Below are positions 35,073 through 47,409 of a stretch of 64,000 nucleotides of DNA, piece by piece (within the stretch, counting starts at the first letter, position 1; every line of letters starts with the position of its first letter). The position numbers and the translations under genes are program-made. The DNA comes from Capsicum annuum (Eukaryota > Streptophyta > Magnoliopsida > Solanales > Solanaceae): contig NC_061120.1 in the NCBI RefSeq assembly GCF_002878395.1, forward strand, positions 93,645,805 through 93,709,804. Reading direction: 5' to 3'. Below the pieces are notes generated by a model. The model searched no databases and had not been told where the DNA came from. It was given only the letters and a program-made list of their open reading frames with translations.

Positions 35073-37055
35073 ATGGAATCTAAGAAGAAGAATCTAACCA
35101 CACCAAAGAAAGTGGCTAAAGAAAATGTACCTCAACAGTTTGTCAATGAGGACTCTGATTATGAAGAAGAGGAGCCTTTTCTTTAGAAAATAGAGAGGAC
35201 TAGTCCAAAAACTCTGCCTCCACCTAAGCCTATTGAAGTGGAGGATACTGATGATACTGAGGTGACAACCTCATCTGAGCAAGCTTCGGAGGAACAAGGA
35301 TTAGAACACACTTAGCAAGATTATGAGAGCACTGAACAAGAAGTTGAAATTGTAGATTCTGAGAGGCCTGCAGCTGAAGAAACTGAGTCTGAATTACTAT
35401 CTTTGGAGTAGCAAGGTGACAAGGATTCTACAGCACGGTGAACTTTGGTGAAATGCAAGAACCCCGAGGTTAGGAATAATGTGAGATGGCAAATCCCTGG
35501 GGCTGAAACGATCTATGTGGATGGACTTCGCAGAACAAATCGATGAAGTTCCAGAAGGCTAATTCTTGAATAAAAATCATTACAACAGGGTTGGTTAGAT
35601 ACCCTGAGTGGACTACCAAGGGAAGTGGTGTTTACTATCCTTCATTAGTCTGGGAGTTCTAAGCGGACTAACAGGCTACGATGGAAAATATGTGCAAAGA
35701 AGGAGATAGAACTTCAAATAAGCCTCTGCTGACCAAAGTTCCAGTACGTGGAGTGAGGGTGGATATTTCAGCTGCCACCATAAATAGGTTTCTTCATAGG
35801 CCAGCCTTTTTCCCATGATCCAATTCACTCACCTTTTATGCCCAGTTGAAGCATCGGGAAAACCAGTGCAAATGGCTAGGAACTCTCATAGAAGATGGGG
35901 AATCGGAGTGGTTGAATATTTTGGTAGAAAATATTACCAAAGTGTCTCTAAATTCGGAGGTCAGATTTTGGTGGGTTTAATACAGATTCATCTAATACCC
36001 ACCGAGGGAGACAATATATTAGGGGATGATCGAGTAATATTGGTTTCAAGCTTGATAGATAAAACCCCCTTAGATTTCGAAGAAATTATATGGGAAGAGA
36101 TCAAGATTTTACTCATAAGACCCGATGCTGCATATCCATTACCATGTCTGATTACTAGGTTGTGTGAAGCAGCTTATGTACCTGAGATTTCAGATATTGA
36201 TGATCAGATACATTCCAAGAAGACTCACAACCCTATCAGCAAAAATGAAATTTCGCCGGGCTTACAACTTGATCGAGATGCAGTTGGTACAGCAGATCCT
36301 CCAGTCACTAAGACTTTGTCAGCACCAGATGTGGGGGTGCAAATCTCCAAAGCTGTACCACCACCACCAATATATTCAGTTCAGGGAAGCTCAGTGCCTC
36401 AAAGTGAGCTGACTACTTTATTTTCTCTGGTAGCAACAGGTTCGATATTTCAGCCGATTGATATTAGGAAGGTGGCTAGGCAAGAAAATTGGTGTGAGGT
36501 GATACTATAGGCCTTCAGCAAAAAGTTTTCTACCACTCTGTAAAAAGAATAAAAGCTGCACTCGAACCTTTCATGACTTTTCCTGAGCTAGTGGAAAATC
36601 TAGAAAACAGATTTAATGCCCAAGCAAGAGAGATGACCAATGCTGATCTTGCCACTTTTAGGGATGCATTGGATAAGGTGAAAGCTGAGGTTGGGAAGAT
36701 GCAATAGCATAAAATCATAGTTCTAATAGGTTCATCTATATTTGATCTCACTACGGATTCCTTAAAGAAAAAGAAAAAAAGGATAAAAGAAAGGCAATAA
36801 CAAGAGAGATGAGCCGGATAGTGAAGAAGAGAGAAAAACTAAAAAGAAATAAAAGAAAAAATCAGAGAAGGAAGATTTTAAAAGAGCAAGATTGGAGTCC
36901 CTGGCTAACACAGAAACATGGGAAGCAACAATCAATGCTAGGGCTTTAGGTATTTCATCGACCCAGGCTCTAGCCACTAGAATGGCAGATGCTACGAGTG
37001 GGGATAAGACAGTAAATGATGCTGTAGCAGGGTCGGAGACCCAGGATCCATAGGC
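35073..37055 (+). pseudogene. E4 second reading region, plant-transposon-protein-like
   Basis: It starts with an ATG at 35073 and an acidic, lysine-rich tail (MESKKKN..., 'EDSDYEEEEPFL'). A region follows like the plant 'putative plant transposon protein' domain (I believe Pfam PF20167): 'VSKFGGQILVGLIQIHLIPT' (~35943), 'GDNILGDDRVILVSSLI' (~36009), 'PLDFEEIIWEEI' (~36069) and 'YPLPCLITRLCEAA' (~36132). The open stretch is 35815-36510; the rest has stops. The tail (36550-36720) looks like a short coiled coil. Its role in retrotransposons is unknown. It is not a polymerase or integrase. Confidence 0.65.
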
Positions 37056-38387
37056 TTGGCTGTCTTTAGGTATATCCTAACGCTTAGTGCATTTTATTTT
37101 TGATTTTAAGTTAAGGATATAGGGAAACTATTGTTGTAACATGTTCTATAATAATTAGGAATAGTAAAAGTACTTGAGGTAGTTATCTTATTTTGTAATT
37201 TTTGAGTACCTCTCCAGTTGTTTAATCTATCATAAATTGTGTGAATTGCATGTAGAGTGACCACTGTATATCTGTTTGTGGCATTAGTGTGGCAAATAAA
37301 TAGCCTGTAGAAAATTAATACATGAAACGGATGATTAGTGATGTGTTATATTCTTGTGTGCTATGTGCGTGTAAGGTCTTACTCAGTTCCCATTGTGCGT
37401 TGAATCTAGAACTTTCCTAGTTAGTCAGACCATAGTAATAAGATAGGCGTTAGGAAAGGATCATAGGCCGTTTTTGCATGTTAACCTATTTTAGCTTAAA
37501 TGCCCATCCAAATGTGAATAATATCCCTTGTTCCCTTTTTATGCCAAATAGTCTAGTTCTTTCTTATCCACCTTTCACCTTCCCATTATATCACAATGAA
37601 CCTATTTTTTGCCTTGGTTCTCCCTAGACACTGTGCACCTCGACTTAGGGAAATAACATAAGTTGGGGGTGGCTACTATAAGGGTGTGTGATGCAATATG
37701 AGTATGAAGAAAAGTAAAATAAGGAAAATGTACAACAAGTTGGGTGTAGTTAAAATGAAAAAGAGAAAACTAAAAGTTAATCTAATGCTTGAATAGACAA
37801 CTCCCATCTTGATAATGCTTGACAAATAAAATAGGAAAGCAAAAAAGGTCAAAAGTTGAAACCCCGTGAGTTAATGTAGTGCCAAGGAGGTGGTCACTAT
37901 GAAATACCCGTGAATATCATACTAGACCTGAGCCTATATTACAAGCTTAAGAAAATCCCTATAGTGATCCTAACTAACTTGTTTGAAGACTTAGATACTG
38001 AATATAAGGGCAAGCCTATGGCATTTGATGTGAAATATTGGAACTTCGTTCTGAGAGTAAGTCTTACATTCGTCCCTATGTCTATACATGTGAATCTAAG
38101 TGAGAAAGGGATTTCTTTATTATGAGGGCACACCAGGTATATTGCTATTAATTGCTTTGCTCGGATAATGTAATTGGGTACATGCTAGGCTATTATTGCT
38201 GAGATTTTTGCCATATCTAGATACATGTGAGTTACTTGGGTGTTCTAAATATTAGACATAATTGATTGTATTTTGATTGATCATGGAGATAGTTCATGTA
38301 TTATTAACTGATAAGAGTTGTTAGCTGCCGAATTGTACTTTATTTACTCCTAGTTATGTTTTGGTTTCTTGAGGACAATCAATTTTT
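37056..38387. other. E4 3' untranslated region
   Basis: Between the second reading region and the polypurine tract. Short frames at 37910-38125 (plus) and 37939-38133 (minus) overlap and show no known motif. 'TTGAGGACAATCAATTTTTGAAG' just before the tract is typical of Athila/Tat-type 3' ends. Confidence 0.5.
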
Positions 38388-38401
38388 GAAGTTGAGGGTG
38401 T
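38388..38401 (+). other. E4 polypurine tract
   Basis: AAGTTGAGGGTGT directly precedes the 3' LTR. It is purine-rich but worn by T interruptions; location supports the call. Confidence 0.65.
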
Positions 38402-39903
38402 TGATATATGAACTGACGCCAACACATTTGAAGCTTTTAACTCTGAATAATTGTGAAGTCTTAAGAAACTTTTGTTGTTTTTAATCATTTTTGTGTGTTA
38501 ATGCAGATACAAGTGATCAGGGACGAAACCAAAGGAATGAAGAATAAAATAGTTGAAATCTAGTGGAATAAGCTGAAATGTATCGAACGATCATTTTAAA
38601 GCACCATCATAAATGGCACAAGCTGTCAAAGTGACCATAAAGATTAGACAGAACCTGTAAAGATTAGAAGAACTGTAACCATGATTCGGAAGGGCCATCA
38701 AATATTTGACATCTCCTCAAAATCGTTGTCAACCAAAGGGTAGAGTATCCTGATTTCTAGTGAAGTGCAATGCTGGTTTGGAAGCGCCTTCAAGATCTTT
38801 TTCACACCGTTAGCATTACCTTATGAAGAGTCTGAAGATAACAATTTACTTGAACCTTTGACAACATTTTTCACACATCATCAAGTGTCTGACGCGCCGT
38901 CAAAAGCATTATCGTCTAATCTGAAGAGAAAAATGAAACTTTAATTTTGTTTGCTTAATTAGGGTTGACTATTTAAAGTCTTGTTTTAGGGTTTTAAAAA
39001 GAAAGGAAATTGGTTATTATCTATCAGACATTAACTCTGAGAAGAGAGGGACGTGCATTGCTCTCTTTCATTGATTATTCTTCTTGTTTCTTATCAACTA
39101 TTTTTGGTCTTCCACTTTGTGATTAAATTGAAGGAAGTACTTGTTGTTTTTCATCTATTCGTAAGTTGATCCTTATTATCATGAATTCAACTTGTAATTT
39201 CATTCATCAAATCATGAGCAGCTAATTCAATTAGCCAGAGTTTTGGGATCCATGGATTAGGGTTTGATATGATACTAGTTATTTAACGAATTCAAAGAGT
39301 AGTGGAACGTCTTGAAATTTTGTTGTTTTAACTGAAATCTAGTGGTTGCAAATATTATATTATTCCTTAGCTTTTATTTACTTCTAACGAAGAAATATAT
39401 TAGAGGTTATGAATTATCAATAGGAACTCGGAAGCAACCAACCTTTGTTTAATGATTGATGCCATAACTGGATTTATCTACCTAAGATAACATCCTATTG
39501 GAAATAGATAAGTTATATAAGTTTGAGAGAATTAGATAATAAATTGTCTGGTGAGGTCGAAAGACAAGTCAAAAAGTATCATAGTCAAGGATATTCTATT
39601 GTTTCTACTTACTCATAGAATCCCAAGCATTACCTAGTATTTGTTAACTCCCAATACCTATGGTGAACACAATTCTGGTTTCTCATTTATATTGATTACA
39701 ACACTAAAATATTAAAGGTGGCAATTGACTCTTTGTGAAATTTAAACCCCCATATTTGGAAACAGCAAACTATCAGTAACACATTTTGTAAAAAAATTAA
39801 AGTTCACACCCTATTCCCTGTGGGATTCGACCCCAGCCTAGTTGGGTTTTATATTGACAATGATTTCTTACGCCCATTCAAAAGTGTAATTTAAGCGTTA
39901 TCA
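38402..39903 (+). repeat. E4 3' LTR
   Basis: 1502 bases, TGATATATGAACT...TAAGCGTTATCA, almost the same length as the 5' LTR and alignable throughout, with the same TGACGAT/CCGTCA block (about 38580-38910). It is followed by GTACT (39904-39908), the second copy of the target duplication. Confidence 0.93.
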
Positions 39904-39908
39904 GTACT

Positions 39909-40770
39909 CAGATGTAATTTCACTCTTGATTATATTATTTTGAATCATCATACTCAGTTCTCATCTCACTATTGGTTAAGTTACTTAGTATTGCATTTCA
40001 CCAGAAGACAGATGGGCAACTGGAAAGGATATTTCAGGTCTTGGAAGATATTCTTTGTGTAATTAAATATGGTGGTAGTTGGGTCAATCATTTTCCTCTC
40101 TTAGAGTTCGCATTTAATAATAATTATCACTATAGCATTGCTATGGCTCCTTTTAAGGCGTTGTATGGTAGAAGGTGTCTTTTACCTATTAGGTGGTATA
40201 AAGTTGCTAAAAATTTGTTGTTCCTTCCTGAATTAGTGTACTCGGTCATGGAGAATGAGAAGGTGATTTAGTGTAGTCTTAAGAATGCCAAAGTCATCAA
40301 AAGTCATATGCAGATAAGATACATAGGGAGTTAGTATTTGATGTTGGTGATTGGGTGTTCTTAAAGGTGTTTCCAAAATGGTGGTAATGTAGTTTGGTAG
40401 GATGGGAAATCACAATTCTTTTTATATTGGTCCATACATGGTTTTGAAGAGTTTTGGTAGTGTTGCTTATGAGTTGGAGTTTCCTCTTAGTTTTAGTTCT
40501 ATTATTTTGATATTTCATGATTCAATGTTAAGAAAGTGTGAGGGTTATCCTTCGATGGTTATTCTTTTTGAGGATGTAGGTGTTACAGCTTCCTTATTGT
40601 TTAAGGAATTCAAGGTTGAGATCTAGGATTGGCAAGTTCAGCGGTTGCAGATGATGGACATAGCTTCGATAATGGTTCTATGGAGGAACAAAAGGTTAAA
40701 GAGGCTACTTGGGAATCTGAAGAGGACGTGAAGTTCAAGTATCCATTCTTGTTCTCCATTCCAAATAATC
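39909..40770 (+). pseudogene. E3 integrase, second part, with chromodomain-like tail
   Basis: Continues E3's integrase after E4. 'DYIILNHHTQFSSHYW' (~39928) repeats the residues before the insertion. Then come 'HQKTDGQLERIFQVLEDIL' (~40002), 'LEFAFNNNYHYSIAMAPFKALYGRRC' split over ~40101-40180, 'YIGPYMVLKSFGSVAYELEF' (~40426), 'FHDSMLRKCEGYP' (~40516) and the tail '..RNKRLKRLLGNLKR' / 'SSIHSCSPF' in a shifted frame (~40690-40765). The second catalytic aspartate (expected before RGTQF) is replaced in NHHTQF. Open frames: 39972-40271 and 40402-40626. Confidence 0.88.
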
Positions 40771-40943
40771 ATGCTTAAGGTATGTGTTTTTCTTAACATT
40801 TTTATCTTGTAACCTTGTTAAAGAAAATAGTGATTTTGGTGGCATCTTTTTTTACTAACATGGTTAAAAGTAGGAGTAGAGGTATATGGAGTACAATCAT
40901 GTTTGTGTTGCTTTGACCCATCATTCGAGGATGAATAATCCTA

Positions 40944-40953
40944 GTAGGGAGAA
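40944..40953 (+). other. E3 polypurine tract
   Basis: GTAGGGAGAA directly before TGTAACACCCC, preceded by CATTCGAGGATGAATAATCC, the usual upstream phrase. Confidence 0.8.
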
Positions 40954-43156
40954 TGTAACACCCCTGATTTTTGGCCCTTGAAAATTCTTGAGCTTTGGGT
41001 TCACTGCCTTGGTTACAACAAAAGACCCCCAGAGTCATAGGTTGTCTTTACGACTCATTGGCATGATTTGTAACCAAACTATTATGTTTGAGGCTTGGAT
41101 CTAATCTGAGTATTAGTGGTTTATTATAATCCATGAGGGTATGTTACGAGTCGTAGGTTTAAATCATTGGATGACCAATGTTCAATTCATTTGGTTTTAA
41201 TGATGATCATGATTAGAACTTACGAGTCGTAGATGTCATTATGAGTTGGTTGGTGGGGTCGTAAGGTGGGAAGTGTATCGGTTCCTTAGGAACTATCTTG
41301 ATTATGATTCATAGTCAAGATTCATAAGGTATGGGTATGAGTCAAGGGGTTGACATATAACCTAGGCGGCTTTTTCCAACTTTTAAGTTGAGGGCATTCT
41401 AGACATTTTCTCTCTTGTCCAACTTAAAACCCACATCTTATAAATTCATTAGTGAATTATTAGCTAAAAAAAAGACATCAAATAATCTCTCAAGACACTC
41501 ACCAATTGTCAAAGTCAAGAAAACTTAAGGTTTTCATCGTGCAAAGTAATTGGGGCTTTCTATATTGATTTCTATCTATACCTCTTCATGTTTAAGGCCT
41601 GTTATTCTTCCCTCATTGTCAATTTTGTAAAAGCATGTTTTTTGAAGTATTATACATGGACTATTGATGTTTTGTTTTGAACTATGGGTTGAAAGTTTTT
41701 AATATAAATTGTTTAAATGATTTTTCTTTGCTATATGTGAATCTATTATGATTAAATTAGAGGATTTAAATGATTTAGGGTGCATGGGAATGGTGGATAG
41801 AAATTAGGGTACAATGGAACCACAAATTGATTGTTTTCGTATAGAAATTTGTGATAAACTAAACCCACTTGCATAATTGATTTTGGTTTATACATTATAA
41901 CATGGCCTGGCTTATTTCCTTAAGCTAATACGTGATATAAATTGTTAAATGCTTAAGGATGGTTTTGAAAACCTTTCGGGGTACACATGAATCCCCCAAG
42001 TAATTTCAATATTAAAGATTGTAGGATACGTGGGAATCCAATAAGTGTTGGCTAATAACATTGCCTTCATGCTATAGTCGGTATGACAATACCACTTAAT
42101 AATGCCTTAATAATTAAATCCTGGAATTGGTGGTTTGGTTATGTGTTAAGTTTTTTAATTGGTAAATGATGGGTATAGTGATAGGTAGATGTGAAGGTGT
42201 GAGCCCAAAGGACGGATACTAGGAACACATATTCGCCAACATAAGGGTTGGTCTTAATGACCTTGTGCTTTTGGGGTTCAAGGGAATCCCCCAAGCCTGT
42301 ACATATATATATATATATATATGTATCATGTATGGAGAAGAGTAAGTGAAAATTCCCGGGCATTTTTGATATCTCTAATTCATGCAGCTAACATTTTTTG
42401 GGCCCGTCCAGGGGGTGACACTGGACCTATATAGCCCGTGGGTGGACTTATGATAATAAAGCTACATAATCCAGGTTAAATGTTTTAATTTTCATTCTAA
42501 ACCATGTTCTATGTCTCGACATGGTGTATATAAATGTATTTGCATATGGTTATATGCACTGGTTTGAGTTTGTTTTACATTGGTGGAATTAGTTTAACAT
42601 TATCCCGGAGTTACATGCTATCGTTCACCATGCTAATCATCTTTAGATGCCATATCCTCACATTATACCGGAACTGACCATGCTTCCACTCTTCCTGCTC
42701 AGTAACCTTGTGATTCAGATACAACTTTTGAGTCAAAATTAAGTGATGAACTTCCATACTCCGAAAGACCCTATTTCATACTATGGATTACTTTATGCCT
42801 TTATTATTCCTTTTGGTTTTGATTGTCTATGGCGGGGGGTATGTCCCGATTGGATATTCTTTGGTTTTAATTAGATGCTTTGTCAGACTATTTTGGGCAT
42901 GGTCAAGGCTAGTATCAATAGTTGTATTGGTATTGGCATCAGTATTGGTTGGTCATTTTGTTGTGGATGGTTTGTGTTTTGATATAAACTTAGTATAATG
43001 TAATTCATTTGATATTCTCTCATATTGTTATTTGTTCAGAATTCATCCGACAAGAGTTGACCAATATAGTCGACGGTTTGGGTATTTAGGTTAGTCTTTG
43101 ATCCTTGTTGGGCTTGAGATACTAGACATGGCTAGGCCCTAGTTTGGGTTTTCACA
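40954..43156 (+). repeat. E3 3' LTR
   Basis: About 2.2 kb, TGTAACACCCCTGA...GGGTTTTCACA. It contains TACGAGTCGTAG-type iterated motifs (about 41030-41370), then TATA-like CTTATAAATTC (about 41437-41447). It also holds an (AT) run at 42303-42323. No matching 5' LTR was found in the window. Frames inside (40802-41038 minus, 42139-42363 minus, 42783-42998 plus) are chance. Confidence 0.8.
42303..42323. repeat. (AT)n microsatellite
   Basis: About ten uninterrupted AT units inside the E3 3' LTR. Confidence 0.95.
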
Positions 43157-43189
43157 CATATCACACGTATGATTATTTGAAAAGGGAAT

Positions 43190-44966
43190 AAGAATGGATA
43201 TTTGGAAATCATGTCCTCTTCGGATTCCGAAGTAGCTTCTATGATCTTTTGTGTCTTCCAAAGAACCTTTACCGAAGCCACGTCCTTTGTTCTCAATCGA
43301 TGGGCTTGCCGATCTAAACTATAAATTAGGACCTCCTCTTAGGACAAGGAATTCGAAATACCCACCTTCATCAAAGAAAAATCAATTGAAGGATCACCGA
43401 AGCACTTTCTCAAATTTTAAACATGAAACAACTGATTAATGGAGCTCAAACAAGAAGGCAACTCCAACTAATAAGCGATAGTGCCAACCAACTTTCCAAC
43501 CAAGAACTAGACAGCATAATCGGCACTGAGCTTCCCCTTCTTGCCAAACCATATCAATCCCTATAAGGGAGATACCTTTAAGAACACCCTATCATTAATA
43601 TTAAACTCCAACTCTCTTTGCCTTCTATTCGCGTAGGACTTTTGGCAACTTTGGGAAGCCTTCATTCTATCCCAAATAACCTTTACCTTCTCACATAAGT
43701 TGGTGAACCTAATCAGGGTGAAAAATCTTATTTTTACCAACCTCAAACCACCCAATAGTAGATATACACCTCCTACTATATAAGACCTCAAATAGAGCAA
43801 TACCAATACTAGAGTGATAACAATTGTTGTAGGCAAATTCTATGAGAATAAACTGGTCAACCCAACTACCACCAAAATAGAAAACACAAGCCCACAACAT
43901 ATCTTCCAAGAAATAAATTGTCTTTTTCTCTTGCCCATATGTTTGCACGTGGAAAGCGGTACTATGGGTCACCTTAGTTCCAAAGCCTTACTAGAACGAC
44001 CTATAAAAGTGATACAAGAACTGGGTACCCTGACCAGATAAGATAGAAATGGGAGTACCATGCTGCTTCATGATCTCCTCGATGAAAAACTTGGCATAAT
44101 CTTCTAAAGAGAAATCAGTCTTTACTATAAAAAACTGAACAAACTTAGTCATCCTATCCATGATTACCTAAATCAAATAAAATTGTTGGTAAGACTGCAG
44201 AAGACTGGTAAAAAAAATCCAAATTAATTACCTCCCATTTCTACACAGAAAGTTCAATCTCTTAAGTCAATCCATCAGGCCTCAAGTTCTCTACTTTCAC
44301 TTGCTGACATACGATGCACTTAGCAACAAAATTAGCCACATCTCATTTCATGTTATTCCAACAATAAATATCCTTATGATCATGATATATTTTTGTTGAA
44401 ACACGATAAATAGTATAATCCAACTCATGAGCTTTGGAAAAAATTCTTCTTTGCAACCTATCAACTTTAGGAAAACATAATATACCTTGGTACCTCAAGA
44501 TACCATCAACAGAAATTTAAAAAATCATCAATTTATGCCTACCCATGTCATTCATGACATGCTTATAATGGGATCCTATATTTGCTTCTTCTTCACTTTA
44601 TCACCAAGAGATCGCCTCTTATACAATCACAATACCATTTTTTAAATAAAATAGACGAACTTCGAGATTAGCCAAATGGTGAATATTATTCACCAAATCT
44701 CTCTTAATGTCAACCATCTAAGACAATCTTCCCTTGGACAACCTTCTAAGAGCATCAATAGACATATTTGATTTACTTGGGTGATAGTGAAGACTTGTGT
44801 TATAGTCCTTGAGCAACTCTAGACATCTCATTTTCTTGAGATTTAATTCTTTCTTAGAGAACACGTATTGGAAGATCATTTGAACAAAATAAATATTAAC
44901 ATTGAACCAATATAAATAATACTTCTAAGTCCTTAATATAGACTCTATATCAAGCAATTCAAAATC
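43190..44966 (-). pseudogene. E5 integrase and RNase H end
   Basis: On the minus strand the RNase H end comes first: 'KDYNTSLHYHPSKSNMSIDAL' split over ~44810-44740. Integrase follows, with 'HVQTYGQEKKTIYFLEDMLWA' split over ~43950-43890, 'FAYNNCYHSSIGIALFEVLYSRRC' split over ~43840-43760 and 'RRQRELEFNINDRVFLKVSPL' split over ~43625-43561. Next is 'RFGKKGKLSADYAV' (~43553). The tail in another frame reads 'KDVASVKVLWKTQ' (~43290) and 'EDMISKYPFLFPF' (~43220). Plus-strand frames here are shadows. Stops and shifts make it dead. Confidence 0.87.
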
Positions 44967-44971
44967 ATGAG
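44967..44971. other. Target-site duplication of E6, left copy (ATGAG)
   Basis: ATGAG precedes the E6 5' LTR and recurs exactly at 55085-55089. Confidence 0.95.
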
Positions 44972-47406
44972 TGTAACACCTAGGCTTGAACCATTGAAAA
45001 TTTCCCTCATTAGATGTCTCTGGACTATATACGACTAAAGGTACCTCACATATCCTTTGGGTATGAGTTAGTGACCATCTATCATACCCTACAAAGTATT
45101 TTAAGGGTAACTCACTGTCTGAGGTACGAGTGAGGCTCTACCTAATCGTACCTAAATGGATGAGTCATACAAAGACCAATTGTATAAAGTAATGGCTTGA
45201 TTAAAAGTGGACTATTTTTAGTATGAGTGATGTATATGGTTTATAGTTGAGTTTTACCATTTGGGTATAACTCAATGTTGTATAATTATTTCCTCAATAA
45301 TATGTGTGACCTACTATAAACCTAGGGTCTAAGTCAGGGTACCACTCATACCCTAGGGTACGACTACTTAAGTAAGTTGTATGGTGAGTCGTACCCCCGG
45401 AAGGGTTCAATTTATAGCTTTTAACTAAGGTCTGTACGGTAATTTACCCTGACTATAACCCTAAGCCTCCTCACTATAAGTGTGTGTATCCTCTGAAACC
45501 TTCATTTTTATGGATTAAACATCCTAATTAATCTCTAAGCTTATCTTTGAAGGATTAGAGGCTAGGGTATCAAAGGTGATCTAGATGCATACTGAAGTCA
45601 ATATTCTTGGTGATTAAAGTTTTCTAAGGCGTGTAACTCATCCCCTTGCTAAATGACTCTAAACCCGTGTAATTCAGGCTTTGATTAGTAATTGTATATG
45701 GTGGGTTTATGATAAAAAAAGAGTGTTGTTTCTTAATGATGAATAATGATGATTATTGCTTAGAATTATGTTTATATATGTTATTTATGATATTTTGTAC
45801 ATGTGAATGCTAGTAGTATGTGTCATAACATGTGGGCTATGAGTGAGCCTAGTCTTGATGATTTCTACCATAAAATTAGCCTTGGTAAAGGCATGTAGAT
45901 AAGGTATTTATGAAAATATCTAAGTAAGATGTCTAGTAACATTGTGATAATGCTTTGAACTATGTAAGTTTCCCGATATGTATGAATACTTTATAAACGA
46001 TATTGTGAAGGTAAAATTAGCCATGTTATGTGTAATTGATGACCTTTATGGTGTTATGAATAAGAAGGGGGTTAGAGTCCTAAACATGAAAAGGAACTTG
46101 AATTGTGTGCTAAAGTAAGTTGTGCTATAGAATTGCTAATGGAGTAATAATGGATTTTAAGGGTCTTTAGGACCATAATTTGACTTGTATGATAAGTTGA
46201 ATATAGGTATTGACCAATTTAAATAGTTAATTAATGCAGGCTTCCATAAGGACCATGTGGTTATGTATAGTGTTGAATTAGCTAAATAGGTAAAGTCCAT
46301 AAGTGAGGTATTGAATGTATATGGATGCATGGACAAAGGGTTAGATTCGTAATGTCAACTAATAATACTCATGATGGCTTAAGTTTAATGTCCCTAGCTT
46401 AAATAATTTTCTTGAGGGTAAAGTCCCTTGCAAAATAAGATCGCATATGGTTGAACTGCCTTACCAAATGAATTGGCTTAGGGTTAGAGTCTCTTATCTA
46501 ATATGGAATAATGTTAGAGTCCTTTGCCTAATGTTTGAGCATGTGTTTATAGTCACTTGCTTGAATAAATTGGTGTGAGTGGTTAGAATCCCTCATTTAT
46601 ATGAATATGTATGAGTGGTTAGAGTCCCTCACTTAAATGGATAAGTATGTGGTTAGAGTCCCTTACTTGATGATATGTGTGTATGGTTAAAGCCTTATTC
46701 TTAATGAGAATTACTTGAATCTATAAGTGTGGAAGGTTGGAGTCCTCTATTGCATGTATTATGAATAAGTGCTTCCAAAGTGTTCATAATACTTTCCCCT
46801 TTGTTAGCATGTGATATGTATATATGTATGGATAAGGTTATGAATATGATTGAATTTACTATATTGCTTGTTTTTGAATGATGATACTATTTTATCCTAA
46901 TCCTTGAGTTACATGCTAGTATTCCAACTGCTAACCTTCTCTGAATGTTATGTACCTATGCGACATAGGGGCCGGAGCATCTTCATCTCTTCCTGCACAG
47001 TGATTAAGCAATAAAAGTTGGTCATGCATTGACATAGGAGTGGTAAACTTTCTTATTTTGAAAGATATTCCTTTTTGGTATTCTATCTTTAGACTCATTC
47101 TTATATTACCGGGTTTGGCTATTGTCGAGGGCTTGTCTCAACATATACATTTCTAAACTTTCGTTTGTATAGAAGTATTATTGATGATTGTGGACTTGGG
47201 TATATTTTTTAGTTGATGAATCTATTGAAATGTCTAGACATATTTAAGTTCTGACTTGTAATATGATTTCTGCTATCTCATTGTATGGTCAGGATTCACT
47301 CGAACCATATGATTGATTTGGTGATTGTAATGGGTTATCAAGGTGATATCTGATTTATGTGGGCTTGAGTTGCCCCTATGACATGGCCCTAATTTAGGGT
47401 ATGACA
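44972..47406 (+). repeat. E6 5' LTR
   Basis: About 2.44 kb, TGTAACACCTAGG...GGGTATGACA. The block 45010-45410 has repeated GTACGACT/CTAGGGTACGA motifs; a TATA-like ACTATAAG follows (about 45473-45480). From about 46410 to 46760 GGTTAGAGTCCC recurs about every 34 bases. Confidence 0.92.
46410..46760. repeat. About 34-base phased GGTTAGAGTCCC repeat (5' LTR of E6)
   Basis: Variants of TTAGAGTCCC or TTAAAGTCCC begin near 46419, 46480, 46515, 46549, 46580, 46617, 46652, 46685 and 46735. The spacing is mostly 31-37 bases and the stretches between are poorly conserved. The matching part of the 3' LTR is 54120-54470. Confidence 0.8.
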
Positions 47407-47409
47407 AGC

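Larger units (their letters stand above)
30448..39903 (+). mobile_element. E4, non-autonomous Athila-like LTR element
   Basis: About 9.46 kb, bounded by 1.5-kb LTRs (TGATRTRTGA...TAGCGTTATCA) and a perfect GTACT duplication, inserted in E3's integrase. The primer site resembles TGGCGCCGTTGCCGGGGA of Athila-type elements. Inside are gag and protease (about 32090-34515) and a second long reading region (about 35070-37050) like the plant-specific 'putative plant transposon protein' domain. No RT, RNase H or integrase motif could be found between 34515 and 38400 on either strand. It would have needed enzymes from a related full element. The LTRs differ at roughly one base in ten where sampled. 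Confidence 0.9.
26511..43156 (+). mobile_element. E3, 5'-truncated Ty3/gypsy element split by E4
   Basis: The internal region starts with a worn primer site and leader ('AGATCTAGGTCCATGTTCAGTTGG' region, 26505-26530). These align with E6's 'AGAGCTTAGGTTTATAGTCAGTTGG' just after its LTR. Gag, PR, RT, RH and the first half of IN follow up to 30447. E4 (30448-39903) sits inside IN. IN resumes at 39909 and ends in a chromodomain-like tail, polypurine tract and 3' LTR (40954-43156). No 5' LTR is recognisable upstream, so the left end was probably deleted. Right-flank bases after 43156 are CATAT; no matching left copy was found. Confidence 0.85.

Noticed and set aside
36762..36977. Minus-strand frame rich in leucine and phenylalanine, like a membrane protein
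   Set aside because: It is the complement of a lysine-rich A-rich stretch of E4's second reading region.
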